Source: PALG01 sp964495885 (lineage in GTDB: Bacteria > Bacteroidota > Bacteroidia > Flavobacteriales > Flavobacteriaceae). Taken from it: a stretch of DNA of 64,000 nucleotides. The DNA lies in the NCBI GenBank assembly GCA_964495885.1, contig CAZBWO010000010.1, positions 1-64,000 on the forward strand, in the 5' to 3' direction. A program made the position numbers and the translations under genes. Numbering within the stretch: position 1 is the first letter of the stretch; each line of letters starts with the position of its first letter. Of the stretch, positions 32,112 through 40,563 are shown piece after piece. Below the pieces are notes generated by a model. That model made no database searches and was not told the DNA's origin. It was given only the letters and a program-made list of their open reading frames with translations.

Positions 32112-33524
32112 TTATCGGTTGATGTAGCCCAACAGTTCCTGTTCAATGCCTACACTGAAAATGTTGGTGTTTCCATCTAAGATTTTTCCATTGGCATCCA
32201 CAATCATTGATTTATTGATGGTATTTACCAAAAGCTTTTTTTCAGCATCATCATAATTTTCAAATTGGTATTCAAATTGCGAAGGGTATCCAGCACTTTG
32301 CACCATTCTTTTCCATTTTTTGAAATGTTTGTCTAGGTTGATTCCAATAAAGTCAAATTCAGGGAATTTGCTGCGAAGCTCGCTCGCCCTTATGTGGATA
32401 TTTCGGTAGTGCTTTATGGAATTGGAAGACCAAAAATAGAGCACTGTAGGCTTTTGGATGATGGTATGTAAATCCTTGGCGGTATTTTCCGTAGTCAATA
32501 ACAAAACATTGGGAATATCCTTACCTGGCACCAATTTCATTGTCGCTTCTGCTAGTTGGGTTATCTCTCTTTTGTCTTTTACATTAGTGCTAAGCTCTTG
32601 AAAAGTTGCAAGCATGTCTGCTTCTTGCGCAGCATTGCTTCCATTAATAAGGTATCGGCCAACGGAATTGCGAAGTAACTTATTCTTTAGGGAATCATGG
32701 GTGATTAGGCTATCTATCAGCTGTACTTTATGTACATTATGAATATAGGAATCCCTATCAAAAGGAGCCTCTCCTTTATAATTTTCAAAAGCAAGGTTGT
32801 CCATATAGTATCCTAAACACCTAAAATAAGGGTAGTAATTTCGCAATGATGCATTTCCTAACTCAATATTTTTTCTGAATTCATAAAATTCTGTAGGGAT
32901 GACCACACTTTCGTCGTAGACCATCTTTTTGGAATTTCCGGAAATGTAAAGTTCCTTTTTGGAGTAGATCCCGTAGTCTATTGCAGCTTTCACCATTTCC
33001 TGATACCCTTTGGAAGATTTATTTTTTTTGAGGAATTGCTCTAATAAGGTATTTCGCTGTTCATGGATGGAATCCATTTTGTCTTCAAACTTGTTAGGAG
33101 GCAAATCGTAAAGAGACATCATTATATTGTCAACGCCTTCATTCAACAAAAACAAATCCATGAGGAAGTTGTTTTTTTGTGCACCTTTTCCAGAATAGGT
33201 GAGGGATTCATCAAATTCGATTGTATTTACCCGAAACATTAAGCTATCTCCGGGTTCAAGAAAAAAGGCTTGGAATTCGCCATTTTCGAAAAAATAAATA
33301 CCGGGATCTACCTGATTGATTTGATAGGTAAAAAAGTTTTTTTCATCAAGTGGAATGGTGTCTATAATGTTTCGGTTGTGGGAAACGATGACAAAATCTT
33401 TTTTCGGATTAACAATTTCCCCACCAACCCAAGCGCTTCCGCAGGTTTTTTTATTTGTGTCCCCGCAAGAAGTAAATAGGAAAATAGCCGAAAAGAGAAA
33501 TAGTAATTGTTTTGCCATTCGCAT
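32112..33524 (-). CDS. Thioredoxin-fold lipoprotein lacking the CXXC motif
   Basis: A 470-aa lipoprotein (signal LLFLFSAIFLFTSCGD). An N-terminal domain of about 100 residues (GGEIVNPKKDFVIVSHN) looks like DUF4369 proteins that carry TlpA-like domains. The C-terminal 150 residues have the TlpA fold, with LYFWSSNSIKHYRN where the active site should be. Both cysteines are serine (WSSNS), so disulfide exchange is not possible there. It is convergent with the transaldolase gene, and an internal Met at residue 3 is an alternative start. Confidence 0.8.
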   Translation of the reverse strand: MRMAKQLLFLFSAIFLFTSCGDTNKKTCGSAWVGGEIVNPKKDFVIVSHNRNIIDTIPLDEKNFFTYQINQVDPGIYFFENGEFQAFFLEPGDSLMFRVNTIEFDESLTYSGKGAQKNNFLMDLFLLNEGVDNIMMSLYDLPPNKFEDKMDSIHEQRNTLLEQFLKKNKSSKGYQEMVKAAIDYGIYSKKELYISGNSKKMVYDESVVIPTEFYEFRKNIELGNASLRNYYPYFRCLGYYMDNLAFENYKGEAPFDRDSYIHNVHKVQLIDSLITHDSLKNKLLRNSVGRYLINGSNAAQEADMLATFQELSTNVKDKREITQLAEATMKLVPGKDIPNVLLLTTENTAKDLHTIIQKPTVLYFWSSNSIKHYRNIHIRASELRSKFPEFDFIGINLDKHFKKWKRMVQSAGYPSQFEYQFENYDDAEKKLLVNTINKSMIVDANGKILDGNTNIFSVGIEQELLGYINR

Positions 33525-33637
33525 GATTCATGAAACTTTTAGCAAAATTAAAAACTCGCAGAGGTTATTCTGTTAATGCCTAGTTAAAAGAAACGGATTT
33601 AGCTAAGGGAAACCTTCAAAATTTCGAGGTATTTGTC

Positions 33638-33645
33638 TAATTTTG
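33638..33645 (+). promoter_or_regulatory. -7 box TAATTTTG of the ABC-F gene
   Basis: A perfect TAnnTTTG element, 23 nt before the ATG at 33669. No TTTG at the correct upstream distance. Confidence 0.45.
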
Positions 33646-33668
33646 CAGCGAATTTTAAAGTATACAAG

Positions 33669-35294
33669 ATGTTATCAGTATCCAATCTTTCCGTTCAATT
33701 TGGAAAAAGGGTTTTGTTTGATGAAGTAAACACGCAGTTTGTGCAGGGGAATTGCTACGGAATTATTGGAGCCAATGGTGCCGGGAAATCCACTTTTCTG
33801 AAAATTCTTTCCGGAAAAATGGAGCCTACTTCGGGACGTGTTCATTTGGAATCTGGCAAGCGGATGTCTGTTTTGGAGCAAAATCACAATGCTTATGATG
33901 AATATCCTGTACTTGAAACAGTAGTAAGGGGAAATAAGGAGCTCTTCAGTTTGAAGCAGGAAATAGATAAGTTATACGAAGACTACACAGATGAAAATGC
34001 CGAAAAGATTGGAGAACTTCAGGTAACGTTTGAAGAAATGAACGGTTGGAATGCCGATAGTGATGCAGCAGCAATGCTTTCCAACCTTGGTATCAAAGAA
34101 GATCTTCATTATTCCATGATGAAAGATTTAGATGGGAAACAGAAAGTACGGGTGTTATTGGCTCAAGCGCTTTTTGGGAACCCAGATGTATTGATCATGG
34201 ATGAGCCTACCAACGATTTGGATTATGAAACCATTACTTGGTTGGAAAACTTTCTGGCGAATTATGATAATTGTGTCATCGTGGTTTCTCACGACCGTCA
34301 CTTCTTGGATGCGGTTTGTACGCATATTAGTGATATTGATTTCGGAAAAATCAATCATTACAGCGGAAACTATACTTTCTGGTATGAAAGTAGCCAATTA
34401 GCTGCTAGGCAGCGTGCCCAACAAAATAAAAAGGCCGAAGAGAAGAAGAAGGAGCTTCAGGAGTTTATTCAGCGTTTTAGCGCGAACGTTGCAAAAAGCA
34501 AGCAAGCTACTTCGAGAAAGAAAATGATTGAAAAGCTCAATATAGAAGAGATAAAACCATCCAGTAGGCGTTATCCCGCCATTATTTTTGAACGTGAACG
34601 GGAAGCTGGAGATCAAATTTTGAATATCGAAAACTTGTCAGCTTCTATTGATGGGGAGGTTTTATTTCAGAAGGCAGATATCAATCTAGCGAAAGGCGAT
34701 AAAGTGGTATTGTTTTCGAAGGATTCAAGAGCTACATCTGCGTTTTATGAGATCATAAATGGAAATCAAAAAGCAGATGCCGGTTCTTATCATTGGGGAG
34801 TAACTACCAACCAGAGCTATTTGCCATTAGACAATAGTTCTTTTTTTGAAAGTAACTTAAGCTTGGTGGATTGGCTGCGACAGTGGGCCAAAACAGACGA
34901 GGAAAAAGAAGAGGTATACATTAGGGGATTTTTGGGTAAAATGCTTTTTAGTGGAGAGGAAGCCCTTAAGACTTGTAATGTGCTTTCCGGAGGAGAAAAA
35001 GTGCGTTGTATGTTAAGCCGAATGATGATGATGCGTGCCAATGTTGTCATGTTGGATGAACCTACCAACCACTTGGATTTGGAATCTATCACCGCTTTTA
35101 ACAACTCACTGAAACAGTTCAAAGGAACGGTCATTTTTACCACCCACGATCATGAGTTTGCACAAACCGTTGGGAACAGAATTATTGAATTGACCCCACA
35201 AGGAGTCATTGATCGCTACCTTACTTTCGAAGAATATATGAGTGATAAGAAAGTAAAGGAACTTCGTGAAAAAATGTATGCGGTTGGAGTGTAA
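33669..35294 (+). CDS. ABC-F family ATPase, asymmetric
   Basis: A 541-aa cytoplasmic ABC-F protein (ribosome-associated translation factor type, closest in plan to YbiT). The start at 33669 gives MLSVSNLSVQFGKRVLF. Domain 1 has an intact Walker A (GANGAGKS, residues 34-41) and Walker B LIMDEPTND, but a changed signature (LDGKQKVRVLLA). Domain 2 has a good signature (LSGGEKVRCML) and Walker B (MLDEPTNHLD), but its Walker A is replaced by FSKDSRATSAFYE. Since Walker A of one domain pairs with the signature of the other, one ATP site looks intact and one dead. Confidence 0.9.
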   Translation: MLSVSNLSVQFGKRVLFDEVNTQFVQGNCYGIIGANGAGKSTFLKILSGKMEPTSGRVHLESGKRMSVLEQNHNAYDEYPVLETVVRGNKELFSLKQEIDKLYEDYTDENAEKIGELQVTFEEMNGWNADSDAAAMLSNLGIKEDLHYSMMKDLDGKQKVRVLLAQALFGNPDVLIMDEPTNDLDYETITWLENFLANYDNCVIVVSHDRHFLDAVCTHISDIDFGKINHYSGNYTFWYESSQLAARQRAQQNKKAEEKKKELQEFIQRFSANVAKSKQATSRKKMIEKLNIEEIKPSSRRYPAIIFEREREAGDQILNIENLSASIDGEVLFQKADINLAKGDKVVLFSKDSRATSAFYEIINGNQKADAGSYHWGVTTNQSYLPLDNSSFFESNLSLVDWLRQWAKTDEEKEEVYIRGFLGKMLFSGEEALKTCNVLSGGEKVRCMLSRMMMMRANVVMLDEPTNHLDLESITAFNNSLKQFKGTVIFTTHDHEFAQTVGNRIIELTPQGVIDRYLTFEEYMSDKKVKELREKMYAVGV

Positions 35295-35306
35295 TTTGCG
35301 ACCTAG

Positions 35307-35516
35307 TTAGGATGTAATGGTATTCACAATCGCTTCAGATTGTGCTGCTTCATCCTCCCGTACAAACAGCATTACCTGGTCTGGAATTCCGGCTCCAAAT
35401 CCAGCTAAGGCCGCACTACTTTGGTCATTTCGGGTGATGGGCTCTATACCAATTTCATTTAATTCAGAAACAATTCGTTTGGCAACCATAGATGGGCCTG
35501 TGAAAATTCTCACCAT
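35307..35516 (-). CDS. DUF2007 domain protein
   Basis: A 69-aa protein of the DUF2007 (putative signal-transducing) family: RIFTGPSMVAKRIVSELNEIG, then a conserved Gly-rich loop and a C-terminal helix-strand pair. It lies 3 nt after the gene at 35520 on the same strand, so the two are almost certainly one operon. Its biochemical role is unknown. Confidence 0.75.
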   Translation of the reverse strand: MVRIFTGPSMVAKRIVSELNEIGIEPITRNDQSSAALAGFGAGIPDQVMLFVREDEAAQSEAIVNTITS

Positions 35517-35519
35517 AGT

Positions 35520-36239
35520 TTAGGCATTATAATATTTGCTATTCCAGATAGCTTCGTTGAAATTTTTTCCTTTGGCAAAACCATAAAACAATACAATTCC
35601 ACCTACCGCTTTAAACATAAAAAGAAACAACAGAAAATACTCTATAATGGTCACTTCTCCTTTAGTGAATACCTGCATTGGTGCAATTGCAGTGAGAAGG
35701 ATACTTACCAGCAAAATAAGTACGATAAGGTTCTCAAAATTTTTGTAAGGCCACATTAACAATTTTCGAAACGGGTGGAGGTCATTCCCCCATTTATGGA
35801 TTAAATAATAATAATCATTTCCCATTGGAGCGAACAGTAGGGGGTCATCAGCATTTTCAAGTTTCAGCAATTTAGCGGGTGCCATAATCTTTAATCCTTG
35901 TAGGGAGGTATTGTGTTTGTTTTCCAAATGGCGAATTTCTGAAATAGCTTCCTCTGGGATTTCTGGTTTAAAACGATGGCTGTCTAAAAAGCGCAAACGA
36001 TAATTAACACATATTTTTTGAATTTCGGTGATGTGGTAAATTCGGTCTTGATTCAAATTGGCAATCAAAAATGAATTATCATTTTCATTTCCGGGTAAAC
36101 TAATCCTGTCTTTAATAGCTTGTCTGTGTAGGTCGGTTTCATTAAAAATGGCTTGCACTTCTTCTAAAATATGTTCAGAAGAAACCCTTTTCCCACGTTC
36201 TTTTTTTAGTTGAAATTCTAGATTGGTTTTTGGAAACAT
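35520..36239 (-). CDS. Two-span membrane protein of unknown function
   Basis: A 239-aa protein. The first 160 residues are cytoplasmic and charged. Two membrane spans follow (ENLIVLILLVSILLTAIAP and IIEYFLLFLFMFKAVGGIVLFYG), with a short basic end (AKGKNFNEAIWNSKYYNA). The soluble part has no motif I recognise. It is translated just ahead of the DUF2007 gene. Confidence 0.8.
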   Translation of the reverse strand: MFPKTNLEFQLKKERGKRVSSEHILEEVQAIFNETDLHRQAIKDRISLPGNENDNSFLIANLNQDRIYHITEIQKICVNYRLRFLDSHRFKPEIPEEAISEIRHLENKHNTSLQGLKIMAPAKLLKLENADDPLLFAPMGNDYYYLIHKWGNDLHPFRKLLMWPYKNFENLIVLILLVSILLTAIAPMQVFTKGEVTIIEYFLLFLFMFKAVGGIVLFYGFAKGKNFNEAIWNSKYYNA

Positions 36240-36319
36240 TTCAAAGCATTTTGGCTAAAAATAATGACAAAAATAATGACATCCAATATTTTAACACAGC
36301 TATGAATAAGTGAGTTTTT

Positions 36320-38746
36320 TTATCGTAATTCTGCACCAAATTCACGTTCAAATTGCTGTTGCAGTTTGCTCATGATTTTGTCTATTTGCTTATCTGTAAG
36401 GGTTTTTCTTTCGTCTTGCAGTGTGAAACTAAGTGCATAGCTCTTTTTCCCCTTCGGGAGGTTTTTGCCCGTATATACGTCAAAAAGGGATACTTCCTTC
36501 AATAGTTTCTTTTCCGTGTTTAGGGCTGCCTTTTTTAGCGCCTCAAATGAGACGTGTTCATCCAATAGTAATGCGAAATCCCTATTGACTTTCGGATATT
36601 TAGGAATTGGTGCCAATAGCATATTTTCTGAAGAAATACTTTCTAAAATGGCATCCCAATTGAAATCGGCAAAAAACACATCGGTGTCAATATCAAAATG
36701 CTTCCGAACCTTTTTGGAAACAACTCCTACTGAAACCAAGTTCTTACCTTTTTGCAGTACAATTCCTTCGGAAAATAAATCATTCTTCAAGCCACCTTCA
36801 GTATATCCATTAATTCCGAGTCGGTCTAAAAGTGACGTCACCACGCCTTTAAGGTAGAAAAATGTGGTTTTTTCAGAAGGCGTTATCCAAGAGTCTTCGG
36901 TTTTATTTCCAGAGACCGCCAAACAAAGGTGGTTGTTTTCCTCCCGGCCATTGTTGTATTGGTGGTAGGTTTTGCCAAATTCGAAGAGTTTGATATTAGT
37001 CGCCTTTCTGTTGCTGTTAAAAAGAATGGATTCCAAAGCTCCAAAGAGCATGGACTGCCGTAATACCTCCAAATCCTGGCTCAACGGATTGATGATCTCA
37101 ACAGAGTGTTCATTTTTTATCTTTTCGGAAAGGTTAGAATAAGCTTTATTAGACAGTGAATTATTCAGCATTTCATGGAATCCCAACGCAATAAGTTGTT
37201 GTCCAATTTTATATTGAATTTGGTAATCTTCAATTTTTTTGGTCTTCGCGATGGAAGCATTCAATTTTGTTGAAGAAATCTCAATATTATTGTAACCATA
37301 AACCCTAAGAACCTCTTCAATAACATCTGCTTCGCGGGTTACATCATTTCGGTAGGCCGGGATGGTCATACCAATTCCTGTTTCGGTAACATTATTGATT
37401 TTAATGTCAAGTGACATCAAAATTTCCTTAATAGTCTCCTTTGGAATTTCCTGGCCGATAATCTTCGTGGTATTTTCAAAATTTAAAAACACCTGGTGGT
37501 CTTCAATCCTGTTGGGATAAATATTTACAAGATCACTCGTTACTTCGCCATCAGCAATTTCCTCCAACATAATTGCAGCACACATGAGCGCATATTCTGT
37601 AATATTGGGGTCAATACCTCTTTCAAATCTAAAGGAAGCGTCTGTATTAAGTCCGTGGCGTTTTGCCGACTTACGTATGCTCACTGGATCAAAATAGGCA
37701 CTTTCAAGAAAAATACTTGTTGTGTTTTCGGTTACACCGCTTTCCAAACCACCAAAAACCCCTGCAATACACATTGGTTTTTCGACATCACAAATCATAA
37801 GATCCTCTTCGTGTAGTTCTCTTTCTACACCATCTAGGGTGGTAAATTTGGTTCCTTCTGGTGGGGTTTGCACTAGAACCTTTCCGCCGCTAATTTTATT
37901 TGCGTCAAAGGCGTGGAGCGGCTGTCCTAAATCATGCAAGATGTAATTAGTTACGTCAACCACATTGTTGATAGGGGATAGGCCAATTGATTTCAGTCTA
38001 TTTTGCAACCATACAGGAGAAGGCTTCACTTTTAAATTGCTGATGGTGATTCCGCAGTATCTAGGGGCCAGTTTTTTATCAACCACTTCCACCTTTATTT
38101 TAAGGGTTCTGTTTTCAATATGGAAACTACTTGTGGAAGGAGTAATCAATTCTGAAGAAACACCACGCTGAAGCAAACCTGCCCGAAAATCACGCGCTAC
38201 ACCCCAGTGGCTCATGGCATCTGCCCGGTTAGGGGTAAGTCCGATATCAAAAATAAAATCATTTTCAACTTCAAATATTTCCGAAGCTGGAGTGCCAGGT
38301 TTTAATGATTCATCAAGTACTAAAATACCATCATGGCCATCTCCTAATCCAAGTTCATCTTCCGCACAGATCATTCCATGGCTTTCTTCCCCACGAATTT
38401 TTCCTTTTTTGATTTGCATAGGGTTGCCCTCTGCATCAAATAGCGTAGTTCCAACGGTTGCAACGGGCACTTTTTGTCCTTTAGCAACATTAGGTGCACC
38501 ACATACAATTTGTACGGGTGTTCCGTTGCCAAGGTCTACTTTGGTAAGTTTCAGCCGATCTGCGTTTGGATGAGGTTCAGCCTCCAATACGTGTCCAACA
38601 ATCACTCCTTTTAATCCTCCTGGGATAGAGGTGAAATTTTCAACTCCTTCTACTTCCAGCCCTAAATCTGTAAGTAGGGCAGCTGTTTCTTCGGGAGACC
38701 AGTTGGTTTTGATAAATTGTTTTAGCCAGTTATATGAAATTTTCAT
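36320..38746 (-). CDS. pheT: Phenylalanyl-tRNA synthetase beta subunit
   Basis: An 808-aa subunit that pairs with PheS to charge tRNA-Phe. The tRNA-binding (EMAP-like) domain is at about 40-155 (VVGHVLEAEPHPNADRLKL). The B3/B4 editing domain is at about 215-390, the B5 domain near 400-475, a catalytic-like core lies in the middle, and an FDX-ACB anticodon-binding domain closes the protein (PKYPKVNRDFALLLDEHVSF). Length is normal. PheS is not in the window, so the subunits are encoded apart. Confidence 0.97.
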   Translation of the reverse strand: MKISYNWLKQFIKTNWSPEETAALLTDLGLEVEGVENFTSIPGGLKGVIVGHVLEAEPHPNADRLKLTKVDLGNGTPVQIVCGAPNVAKGQKVPVATVGTTLFDAEGNPMQIKKGKIRGEESHGMICAEDELGLGDGHDGILVLDESLKPGTPASEIFEVENDFIFDIGLTPNRADAMSHWGVARDFRAGLLQRGVSSELITPSTSSFHIENRTLKIKVEVVDKKLAPRYCGITISNLKVKPSPVWLQNRLKSIGLSPINNVVDVTNYILHDLGQPLHAFDANKISGGKVLVQTPPEGTKFTTLDGVERELHEEDLMICDVEKPMCIAGVFGGLESGVTENTTSIFLESAYFDPVSIRKSAKRHGLNTDASFRFERGIDPNITEYALMCAAIMLEEIADGEVTSDLVNIYPNRIEDHQVFLNFENTTKIIGQEIPKETIKEILMSLDIKINNVTETGIGMTIPAYRNDVTREADVIEEVLRVYGYNNIEISSTKLNASIAKTKKIEDYQIQYKIGQQLIALGFHEMLNNSLSNKAYSNLSEKIKNEHSVEIINPLSQDLEVLRQSMLFGALESILFNSNRKATNIKLFEFGKTYHQYNNGREENNHLCLAVSGNKTEDSWITPSEKTTFFYLKGVVTSLLDRLGINGYTEGGLKNDLFSEGIVLQKGKNLVSVGVVSKKVRKHFDIDTDVFFADFNWDAILESISSENMLLAPIPKYPKVNRDFALLLDEHVSFEALKKAALNTEKKLLKEVSLFDVYTGKNLPKGKKSYALSFTLQDERKTLTDKQIDKIMSKLQQQFEREFGAELR

Positions 38747-38858
38747 CTTGCAATAGTATCACTTCGTTGGGCAAAGATACGTTTTCATTGGTTTCTGAAA
38801 AGTGTTAAAGTTTTAAAAATTTGTGCAATACGGGTAGGGAAAAAGATGTTTGGGTTGT

Positions 38859-38966
38859 TATAGAAATAATCAAGCAAATAGTTTGATTAATTGTTTGGTT
38901 GTTTAGTTAGCTGTTGAGCACACTCCTGTTATTTTGAAAAAGAAAGTACGGGGGTGTGTTTTTTTT
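38859..38966 (+). ncRNA. Candidate small RNA upstream of 39004
   Basis: The 257-bp gap between pheT (divergent) and the lipoprotein gene has a + strand promoter-like pair (TTTG at 38820-38823; GATGTTTG at 38845-38852, 7 of 8) and, about 70-110 nt further on, a hairpin with eight Ts (38919-38966). No gene lies between them. A transcript of about 108 nt is predicted, with a further AT-rich self-complementary stretch (38868-38902). This is a prediction only. Confidence 0.4.
38919..38966 (+). terminator. Intrinsic terminator in the pheT/lipoprotein gap
   Basis: CACACTCC (38919-38926) pairs with GGGGTGTG (38951-38958) including one T-G pair, around a 24-nt loop, and eight Ts follow. It points along the + strand, with no annotated gene in front of it. 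Confidence 0.7.
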
Positions 38967-39003
38967 ATAAAAAATGGTAAATTTATACTTCTAAATTAAT
39001 GGT

Positions 39004-39204
39004 ATGAAAACAATTAAATCCATATTCTTTATTGTACTCGTTTTGTTTATTACATCTTGCAGGGACACAAAAAACGAAACCGAAGTGAATGCTCAAATTC
39101 AAGAGGTAGATTCTTTAGAAGCAGTTATAGATAGTGTTTCTGAAGAAATTGAAACCGAAACCGAAGCATTGGAAAATCAATTACAGGAACTAGATAGTTT
39201 ATAG
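39004..39204 (+). CDS. Small 66-aa lipoprotein
   Basis: A lipoprotein signal (IKSIFFIVLVLFITSC, lipid Cys19) is followed by a 47-residue acidic, heptad-like helix (EVDSLEAVIDSVSEEIETE), a short coiled coil. It is followed 2 nt later by another exported coiled-coil gene. The pair may form a complex or envelope spacer. A TAAATTTA -7-like box lies just upstream. No known family. Confidence 0.7.
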   Translation: MKTIKSIFFIVLVLFITSCRDTKNETEVNAQIQEVDSLEAVIDSVSEEIETETEALENQLQELDSL

Positions 39205-39206
39205 TC

Positions 39207-39923
39207 ATGAAAAAAATAACTTTTATCGTCTTAGCAAGCCTACTGTTAGTAAGCCCTACAGCATTTGCTCAAAAAATGACAGATGCTCAAAAGAAAGAAA
39301 TTCAAGAGAAAAAGGATAGAGCGCAAAATGATGCCTCTAAAAAGCTGAAAAAGGAAAAAGATAAGGCAGATAAGGAAAGTGCCAAAGCAGAGCAGAAAAT
39401 GAAGCAAAAGAAAGAGGAGCTTCAAGATGAGGAAAAAGCCTATAAGGAGAAGATGGAAAATGCGAAAAGTAAGGAAGAGGTTGAAGAATTGGAAGCTGAA
39501 ATGAAAGAGATGAAACAAAAGGAAAAAAAGGATCGTTCTTCAGCAAGAGAAGAAAAAAAAGAAAACCGTTCCAATGCCAATGATGCCAGTAAACTAAAGG
39601 CAACAAACAACTTAAAAGGTCAGGAACTTAAATTAGCCCGTATTGAAGAAACTACGGAAAAGCTTAGCCAAAAAAAGCAGTATTTAAATAAGAGTAGACA
39701 AACAATTGAAAAGGCAAAAACAAAAGTTGAAGCTGCTAGAAATCAGTTGGAGATTGAAAAAGCTGCTGGAAAGCTTACCGAGGAAGAAATTAGACTTAGA
39801 GAGGCTAAAATTGCAGAGCTTGAATTGAAAATTGCTAATCTTGAACGTACAGTAAATAGGGGGGAAGAAACATTTTCAACCTCTGGTAATCGATTAATTA
39901 TCTTATCTAAAGATAAGCAATAA
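39207..39923 (+). CDS. Exported coiled-coil protein
   Basis: A 238-aa protein with signal peptide MKKITFIVLASLLLVSPTAFAQ and then almost entirely charged helix (Lys, Glu, Gln), for example KLKKEKDKADKESAKAEQKM, a long coiled coil in the periplasm. It begins 2 nt after the small lipoprotein, so both are co-translated. No catalytic motif. It converges with the PAP2 gene 13 nt away. Confidence 0.75.
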   Translation: MKKITFIVLASLLLVSPTAFAQKMTDAQKKEIQEKKDRAQNDASKKLKKEKDKADKESAKAEQKMKQKKEELQDEEKAYKEKMENAKSKEEVEELEAEMKEMKQKEKKDRSSAREEKKENRSNANDASKLKATNNLKGQELKLARIEETTEKLSQKKQYLNKSRQTIEKAKTKVEAARNQLEIEKAAGKLTEEEIRLREAKIAELELKIANLERTVNRGEETFSTSGNRLIILSKDKQ

Positions 39924-39936
39924 GAGATTGCGTTGA

Positions 39937-40509
39937 TTATTTGAATTTGTACTTGAACTCTAGTAAAAAACCTTTTTTTCCGGTAACAATTGCAAAATCC
40001 CAGTTTTTATCTTGGTATGGGGTGGTGAATAAATAAACAGTTCCAATTCCTACGCTGGCTCCTGCAATAACATCCCAAATGTCATGATAACCATCTGGGC
40101 CTTCCATTCTGCTTACTCCTACCACTGTGGCTAAAATGTAAGCTGGAAGTCCGTAATCCCAGCCATAGCGCTTTTGAATAAACGCAGCCCCTGAAAAAGC
40201 GGAAGAAGTATGGCCACTAGGGAAAGAATCGTATCGCTCCCGTCCTTCCGGTCTTTGTTTGTGGATGATGTATTTTAACGAATGGGTCAAAACCATGGCA
40301 CTTCCGTAGGAAAAGGCAAATTGCTTAGTGCCTTCATAATCTTTCTTGGCAAGTGTAGTAATTAATGCAGAGGCAGGCAATGCCAATTGAAGAATGTCAC
40401 CGCTGGTTTCTAAGGCATACTCCCAGTTTTCATGACCTCCTTCAGAATCTTGTGAAAAACAATTTACCCAAAAAATAGTCAGTAGAAAAAAACAAAAGAA
40501 CGCTTTCAT
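39937..40509 (-). CDS. PAP2 family phosphatase
   Basis: A 190-aa exported or membrane PAP2 enzyme (lead sequence MKAFFCFFLLTIFWVNCFSQ). The first two motifs are canonical, KYIIHKQRP (K-x6-RP) and PSGHTS. The third reads SRMEGPDGYHDIWD, with seven residues between Arg and His instead of the usual five. Substrates are probably lipid phosphates such as undecaprenyl pyrophosphate or phosphatidic acid. It follows recG by 54 nt on the same strand. Confidence 0.87.
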   Translation of the reverse strand: MKAFFCFFLLTIFWVNCFSQDSEGGHENWEYALETSGDILQLALPASALITTLAKKDYEGTKQFAFSYGSAMVLTHSLKYIIHKQRPEGRERYDSFPSGHTSSAFSGAAFIQKRYGWDYGLPAYILATVVGVSRMEGPDGYHDIWDVIAGASVGIGTVYLFTTPYQDKNWDFAIVTGKKGFLLEFKYKFK

Positions 40510-40563
40510 CTTTTTGGTTGGTGTTTCCTTCTGATAACGTGTGATTTAGCAGTGTTATTGTTT

